Source: Thalassospira povalilytica (lineage in GTDB: Bacteria; Pseudomonadota; Alphaproteobacteria; Rhodospirillales; Thalassospiraceae). From it: DNA of 64,000 nucleotides. The translations under genes were made by a program, and so were the position numbers. Where the stretch lies: contig NZ_PGTS01000007.1 in assembly GCF_002844235.1 (NCBI RefSeq), positions 62,001 to 126,000 of the forward strand, given 5' to 3'. A model generated the notes under the pieces. The model ran no database searches. It was given only the letters and a program-made list of their open reading frames with translations, and was not told where the DNA came from. This document shows positions 59,824-64,000 of the stretch, one piece after another; the stretch's first letter is position 1; the number at the start of each line of letters is the position of its first letter.

Positions 59824-60633
59824 ATGACGGACAACCGCCTTTCCCGAACCGCCAAAACGACCACAGCGCCGCAACCATCGCGGCGCGGACCATCCATGAC
59901 CACCCGGATTGTGGTTCTGGCACTGGCGGCCATTCTGTTTTCCGGGTTTTGCGCCCTTGGATACTGGCAGATCGAACGCCGGGCCTGGAAACTTGATCTG
60001 ATTGCGCGGGTTGATGCACGCGTGCATGGCGAAGCCCAACCGGCCCCACGCCGCGATGACTGGGCCAATGTCAGTCGCGAACGCGATGAATACCGCAAGG
60101 TGACGGTTACCGGCACCTATCGCAATGACCTGGAAAGCCATGTCTATGCCGCGACCGATTACGGGGCGGGCTATTGGGTGATGACGCCGCTTGAACGCGA
60201 CGATGGCACGATTGTCATGGTCAATCGCGGCTTTGTCCCGACCGACCGCCGCAACCCCGCCACCCGCAGCGATGGCATGGTTGACGGGGAGGTCACGGTG
60301 ACGGGGCTTCTGCGTCTTGACGAGCCGGTCGGGACATTCATGCGTGACAATGTGCCCGGGGATGATCGGTGGTATTCGCGCGATGTCCGCGCCATGGCCG
60401 AAAAGCGCGGGCTTGATGCCAATGATGTGGCCCCGTATTTCATTGATGGCGACGGGGCGGAAAACCCGGCAAAGCTTCCGGTCGGCGGACTGACCCGGAT
60501 CAGTTTCCCCAACAATCACATGTCCTATGCGCTGACCTGGTTTGGCATGGCGGCATTGACGATTGTTGCAGCCTGGATCGTGTTGCGCCCGCGCCGGCGC
60601 CGCGAAGAGGGTGACGACCCGGGCGAGGATTGA
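59824..60633 (+). CDS. SURF1 family protein (oxidase assembly)
   Basis: A 269-residue protein with two membrane helices at the ends (IVVLALAAILFSGFCALGYWQIERR; LTWFGMAALTIVAAWIVLRP) and a periplasmic domain. GYWQIERRAWKLDLIARVDA and GYWVMTPLERDDGTIVMVNR are SURF1 landmarks. SURF1 helps insert haem a in aa3-type oxidases. Here it sits right after cyoABCD, so the oxidase may take haem A, or SURF1 may serve an aa3 enzyme elsewhere. No haem A synthase is seen in the window. Confidence 0.88.
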   Translation: MTDNRLSRTAKTTTAPQPSRRGPSMTTRIVVLALAAILFSGFCALGYWQIERRAWKLDLIARVDARVHGEAQPAPRRDDWANVSRERDEYRKVTVTGTYRNDLESHVYAATDYGAGYWVMTPLERDDGTIVMVNRGFVPTDRRNPATRSDGMVDGEVTVTGLLRLDEPVGTFMRDNVPGDDRWYSRDVRAMAEKRGLDANDVAPYFIDGDGAENPAKLPVGGLTRISFPNNHMSYALTWFGMAALTIVAAWIVLRPRRRREEGDDPGED

Positions 60634-60663
60634 TCCTTCCGCGACCTGATACCGAAGAACAAA

Positions 60664-60697
60664 AAAGCCCGGCATTTCAGTTGCCGGGCTTTGTTTT
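60664..60697. terminator. bidirectional terminator between SURF1 and the peroxiredoxin-like gene
   Basis: AAAGCCCGGCA and TGCCGGGCTTT form an 11-base stem with a seven-base loop, followed by TGTTTT on the plus strand and preceded by A residues for the other direction. Confidence 0.85.
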
Positions 60698-60751
60698 GCA
60701 GATTACGTCGCGACCGGTTGGGGAAGGGACCTGTTCGCGTGTTGGGCAGGA

Positions 60752-61309
60752 TCACGGATTGGTGTGATCAACCACTTCGCCGCGTGCCGGGTAGCCCTTG
60801 GCAATCACGAAATCAAGCGCGCCAAGGATCTGGTCAAAGGCCGGGCGGGCAAACGGCATGGTCTGGACCGTGCCGAAATAAAGGGTGCCGTCCGGGCGGA
60901 CCAGAAACAGACCGGGTTCGGAAAAGATCGCCGGTTCTTCATAGCCACTTGAGGTCACGCCGTTCGAGGTCGAGATGTAAAGACCCCATTCGCGGGCCTT
61001 ATCAAGATCAAGCCCATAGCCGAGATCAAGGTTTTCAAGGCCCCATTTTGCCTTGGCCTCGGTCGCACGGTCTTCGCCGTCCGAGGACAGGACGACAACA
61101 TTCACGCCGCGTTTGGCAAAATCGGCGAGCTTGTTATCAAGGTCCTTAAGATATTTGCCGCAGATCGGGCAATGCAGGCCGCGATAAAACACGACCATGG
61201 TGAAGTTTTCCGGTTTCTGATCGGCCAGCGACCAGGTGCCGCCCCCGACCAGCGGAACGCTGAGAGACGGGACAGGCTGACGGGGCAGAAGCGGGGTAAT
61301 TGCAGACAT
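60752..61309 (-). CDS. peroxiredoxin-like AhpC/TSA family protein
   Basis: A 185-residue thioredoxin-fold protein; ATG 61309 follows GAGG at six bases. The redox pair is in FYRGLHCPICGKYLKDLDNK (Cys-Pro-Ile-Cys), the position of the peroxidatic Cys, and VVVLSSDGEDRATEAKAKWG follows. It belongs to the group of PRX-like2-type proteins common in Alphaproteobacteria. It probably reduces peroxides or protein disulfides. A TetR gene lies upstream on the same strand with a palindrome between, suggesting control. Confidence 0.87.
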   Translation of the reverse strand: MSAITPLLPRQPVPSLSVPLVGGGTWSLADQKPENFTMVVFYRGLHCPICGKYLKDLDNKLADFAKRGVNVVVLSSDGEDRATEAKAKWGLENLDLGYGLDLDKAREWGLYISTSNGVTSSGYEEPAIFSEPGLFLVRPDGTLYFGTVQTMPFARPAFDQILGALDFVIAKGYPARGEVVDHTNP

Positions 61310-61354
61310 TTCGTTCCTCAAGACTTGGTGTATGTGCTGTTTGATTTTATTATG

Positions 61355-61366
61355 GAATGATCATTC
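61355..61366. promoter_or_regulatory. GAATGATCATTC palindrome upstream of the peroxiredoxin-like gene
   Basis: A perfect 12-base palindrome 46 bases before the start codon, in the promoter zone of the gene. Candidate operator of the adjacent TetR protein. Confidence 0.45.
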
Positions 61367-61440
61367 TATAATGCAACATGTTTCGAGACCGATCACTGAA
61401 CCGTGATCGGAAACAGCGGTCTGCGGGGTTCACAAACCGG

Positions 61441-62022
61441 TCAGTTCAGGACTTCGAGAATGGTGTTGGTGTAATCTTCAAGCGTTTCACGATCCGCACC
61501 GCGGCGCGACATCAATTGAACGCCCTGGATCGACCCTGCAAGAAAGCGCGCCAGTGCGCGGATGTTCTTGTCCTTTGAAATCGTACCATGTTTGATGCCG
61601 CGGCTAAGCGCGGCGGCGAACATGTCTTCGACCCGGCGAAAGGCCTGATGGGCGATGGCCGCGGTTTCGGGATCATGCGGGGCCAGTTCCATGCCCGAAT
61701 TCACAATCAGACAGCCTTTATGTTTGCCTTCTGCGCAGCCGGTTTTGGCAGTGTCGCGGAAAGTCTTTTCAATTGCTTCGCGGCCGTCTTCGATTTCGCG
61801 AAGATTGGCAAAACGCTCGGAACTGATTTTCTGGCTGTAATGGTCAAGCACGCGCAGGAAAAGAGCCTTTTTGTCGCCAAAGCTTGCATACATGCTTGCC
61901 CGGTTCAGGCCGGTTTCTTCCACCAGATCCTGAACAGAGGTCGATTCAAAGCCTTTGCTCCAGAAGATGTTCATTGCGTTATCAAGAACGCTTTCTTCAT
62001 CAAATCCGCGGGGGCGCGCCAT
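61441..62022 (-). CDS. TetR/AcrR-family transcriptional regulator
   Basis: A 193-residue regulator. The helix-turn-helix is at residues 8-55: ESVLDNAMNIFWSKGFESTS, VQDLVEETGLNRASMYASFG, DKKALFLRVLDHYSQ. EGKHKGCLIVNSGMELAPHD in the ligand domain is typical of the subgroup with a Cys at this place that responds to electrophiles (NemR/AcuR-like). It precedes the peroxiredoxin-like gene on the same strand, 131 bases apart. A strong inverted repeat lies just upstream of its own start. Confidence 0.9.
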   Translation of the reverse strand: MARPRGFDEESVLDNAMNIFWSKGFESTSVQDLVEETGLNRASMYASFGDKKALFLRVLDHYSQKISSERFANLREIEDGREAIEKTFRDTAKTGCAEGKHKGCLIVNSGMELAPHDPETAAIAHQAFRRVEDMFAAALSRGIKHGTISKDKNIRALARFLAGSIQGVQLMSRRGADRETLEDYTNTILEVLN

Positions 62023-62044
62023 GACATTTCCTTGGGTAGTGACG

Positions 62045-62066
62045 AGAACACTGGAACGAGTGTTCT
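62045..62066. promoter_or_regulatory. AGAACACT-N6-AGTGTTCT inverted repeat upstream of the TetR gene
   Basis: A perfect eight-base-arm inverted repeat of 22 bases, 23 bases before the regulator's start. The arm size and spacing suit a TetR dimer. It is unlike the GAATGATCATTC site, so one of the two may belong to another factor. Confidence 0.55.
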
Positions 62067-62151
62067 ATAACTGTTTTAAAGATGGATCGGCTGGCCTGGA
62101 AAATCAACCGCTGTGGCATCACGGCAGGGTGCAGCCACACGCATATCGGGC

Positions 62152-62679
62152 CTATATCCGATCAAGGGTCACGAAACTGTAGTCCGGACCATCGGGATTG
62201 TCGATCCTTTGACGGGCGGTTTCGCGCCATTCATCTTCTGCCAGCGGATCAAGGAATGTGTCGCCGTCGATCTTTGCGTGAACTTCGGTCAACTCAAAGC
62301 GCGTCGTAAAAGGCAGGGCGAGGTGATAAATCTGGGCGCCACCGGCAATGATGACTTCATTGATCCCGTCGCGCAGCGCAATTTCGTCGGCAAGCCTGAT
62401 GGCCGTTTCGATGTCATGGCAGACGCGGACATTTTCATGATCAAATGACCAGTCTTTATCGCGGGTAACGACGATATTGGTCCGTTTGGGCAACGGGCGC
62501 CCAATGGCTTCAAACGTGACGCGGCCGAGGATCATCGGTTTGCCAAGGGTCAGGGCCTTGAACCGTTTAAGGTCTTCGGGCAGTTCCCACGGCATCCAGC
62601 CATCCTTGCCGATGGCGCCATTTTCGGCCGCAGCAACAACCGCAACCCGTTCAATCCGTTCATTGTTGTTTGCAGGCAT
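62152..62679 (-). CDS. folA: dihydrofolate reductase
   Basis: A 175-residue enzyme. VAVVAAAENGAIGKDGWMPW, GKPMILGRVTFEAIGRPLPK, RTNIVVTRDKDW and EVIIAGGAQIYHLALPFTTR are DHFR motifs in order; WELPEDLKRFKALT holds the substrate Glu. It reduces dihydrofolate to tetrahydrofolate with NADPH. It overlaps thyA by one base (TGATG), so the thymidylate pair is coupled. The island at the other end of the window needs tetrahydrofolate, but no regulatory link is visible. Confidence 0.95.
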   Translation of the reverse strand: MPANNNERIERVAVVAAAENGAIGKDGWMPWELPEDLKRFKALTLGKPMILGRVTFEAIGRPLPKRTNIVVTRDKDWSFDHENVRVCHDIETAIRLADEIALRDGINEVIIAGGAQIYHLALPFTTRFELTEVHAKIDGDTFLDPLAEDEWRETARQRIDNPDGPDYSFVTLDRI

Positions 62680-63473
62680 CAGACAGCAACCTTGCCGGCA
62701 ATATGCGGGTGCGGGTCATAACCGACCAGTTCGAAATCCTCGAACTTGAAATCAAAGATCGATTTGACATTGGGATTGATTTTCATGGTCGGCAGCGGGC
62801 GGGGATCGCGCGAAAGCTGCAATTCAACCTGTTCAAGGTGGTTGGTATAAAGATGCGCATCGCCAAGGGTATGGACAAAATCGCCAACACCAAGATCACA
62901 AACCTGGGCAATCATCATGGTCAAAAGCGCATAGGATGCGATGTTGAACGGCACACCAAGGAAGATATCGGCACTGCGCTGATACAGCTGACAGGAAAGC
63001 TTGCCGTCCGCGACATAGAACTGGAACAGGCAATGGCAGGGCGGAAGCGCCATATTGGGCACGTCGGCCACGTTCCAGGCCGACACGATCAGGCGGCGGG
63101 AATCGGGATTGTTTTTGATCTGATCGATCAGGCCGGTGATCTGGTCAATGGTTTCCCCATTGGCCCCGCGCCATGACCGCCACTGGCCGCCATAGACCGG
63201 GCCAAGATCGCCGTTTTCATCGGCCCATTCGTTCCAGATGCGCACACCGTTGTCTTGCAAATATTTGACGTTGGTGTCGCCATCAAGGAACCACAGCAAC
63301 TCATGAATGATTGATTTCAGATGCAGTTTCTTGGTGGTGACCAGCGGGAAACCTTCGGACAGATCAAACCGCATCTGATGGCCGAAAATCGATACGGTGC
63401 CTGTACCCGTGCGGTCTTCCTTGCGCGTGCCGGTGTCGCGCACCAGACGCATCAGATCAAGATATTGCTGCAT
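62679..63473 (-). CDS. thyA: thymidylate synthase
   Basis: A 264-residue enzyme from ATG 63473 (AGGA six bases upstream), the same length as E. coli ThyA. The catalytic Cys is in [20 protein letters not shown], with the Arg pair in [19 protein letters not shown] and the folate site in [40 protein letters not shown] is the phosphate-binding start. It methylates dUMP with methylene-THF, producing the dihydrofolate that FolA recycles. Confidence 0.97.
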   Translation of the reverse strand: MQQYLDLMRLVRDTGTRKEDRTGTGTVSIFGHQMRFDLSEGFPLVTTKKLHLKSIIHELLWFLDGDTNVKYLQDNGVRIWNEWADENGDLGPVYGGQWRSWRGANGETIDQITGLIDQIKNNPDSRRLIVSAWNVADVPNMALPPCHCLFQFYVADGKLSCQLYQRSADIFLGVPFNIASYALLTMMIAQVCDLGVGDFVHTLGDAHLYTNHLEQVELQLSRDPRPLPTMKINPNVKSIFDFKFEDFELVGYDPHPHIAGKVAV

Positions 63474-63683
63474 GCTCAGTCCTGCGTTTTTCGGAATCGT
63501 CTTTGGGGCAGCATAGTCAGGTCGGCGGTCATCGGCAAGCAACGCAGTGTCCCCTTTGATATCGCGTTTTAAACACGCCCCTGCTGACGGTTCCTGTCAG
63601 GAGAGATCGCGCAAATTCACCCCGTGTGGCTATACTTGATCGCATGAAATTTTGGCGCGTTTAACGCAGGGAGTGTCGGTCAT

Positions 63684-64000
63684 ATGCGAACAGAAGTTCA
63701 GTGGGTTGATTGGGACGGAAAGGGGCTTGAACATTGTGTCTGCGAAACCGACGCCGACGGGATCAAGCTTGAGGGTGTGGTGATTGGCACGCGTGAAGGC
63801 CAGTATGGCGGATCATACCTTGTTGTGACCGACGCGTCATATGCAACGCGCGAAGTCCGGGTAAGCTATGTCGGCGGGGCGCATATGCATGTCACCTCTG
63901 ACGGCAAGGGAAACTGGTTTGACTGTCTGGCTGATCGGGATTTGCCGGCTCTGACGGGCTGTTTTGATGTGGATATCGGCATCACGCCAGCAACAAACAT
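63684..64000 (+). CDS. putative glycolipid-binding domain protein (DUF1089), truncated at the right edge
   Basis: The first 105 codons of an open frame that runs off the window. The start ATG 63684 follows CAGGGAG. The segments VQWVDWDGKGLEHCVCETDA, DGIKLEGVVIG, YLVVTDASYATREVRVSYVG and, near the edge, GCFDVDIGITPATN are those of the PF06475 family, which has an RNase-E-like fold and has been reported to bind glycolipid-like ligands. Function in the cell is unknown. It is divergent from thyA. Confidence 0.75.
   Translation, partial: MRTEVQWVDWDGKGLEHCVCETDADGIKLEGVVIGTREGQYGGSYLVVTDASYATREVRVSYVGGAHMHVTSDGKGNWFDCLADRDLPALTGCFDVDIGITPATN

Noticed and set aside
59362-60675. 437-codon minus-strand open frame opposite cyoD/SURF1
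   Set aside because: It crosses a strong terminator and two real genes; no family resemblance.

Overview
The window looks like chromosome from a marine alphaproteobacterium. Gene content and style point to the Rhodospirillales, most likely a Thalassospira-like organism; this is inference from memory, not a database match. Base composition is even and moderately high in GC. Genes are packed in operons with ATGA overlaps. Nothing indicates a plasmid or prophage core, and no rRNA, tRNA or CRISPR array was seen. One clearly AT-richer gene (an HNH nuclease at about 27.2-28.0 kb) and one short orphan gene (44.5-44.8 kb) look acquired.

Region 1 (1-20.3 kb) is an almost complete methylated-amine catabolic island. 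On the minus strand lie the three subunits of an N-methylglutamate synthase-type enzyme (mgsA, mgsB and the start of mgsC, which runs off the left edge), preceded by an XRE-cupin regulator. On the plus strand is dmmDABC (dimethylamine monooxygenase with its tetrahydrofolate-linked partner) followed by tmm (trimethylamine monooxygenase). Facing it is tdm (TMAO demethylase), then a divergent Amt transporter with an overlooked 54-residue membrane protein. A GlxA/AraC-type regulator is divergent from a soxBDAG-type operon that, in this setting, most likely encodes N-methylglutamate dehydrogenase (mgdABCD). Together they convert TMA to TMAO, DMA, methylamine, N-methylglutamate and finally glutamate plus methylene-THF. 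The gene for gamma-glutamylmethylamide synthetase is not in the window and may lie to the left.

Region 2 (20.4-30.6 kb) is housekeeping and stress: a dienelactone-hydrolase-family enzyme, argE-type deacetylase coupled to NAD kinase, a TetR regulator, a sulfur module (secreted rhodanese, YeeE/YedE transporter, and a striking 22-cysteine Asn-Pro-Cys repeat protein), the HNH nuclease, a DEAD-box helicase and a cold-shock protein.

Region 3 (30.6-47.7 kb) is transport: a GntR-controlled polar amino-acid ABC system, an MFS efflux carrier, YaiI, a DUF4870 protein, a branched-chain-type ABC transporter with an aromatic-aldehyde-type dehydrogenase and an AraC regulator, a DUF3750 protein, a second MFS carrier and TspO.

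Region 4 (47.8-64 kb) holds a zinc-metallochaperone GTPase under a near-perfect Zur-like palindrome, two divergent glutathione transferases, an MFS/LysR pair, an MHS-type MFS carrier, the cyoABCD quinol oxidase with SURF1, a peroxiredoxin-like protein with a TetR regulator, folA-thyA, and the start of a glycolipid-binding-domain protein.

The least explained items are the NPC-repeat protein, the small Amt-linked membrane protein, and several sharp palindromes that are probable operators.
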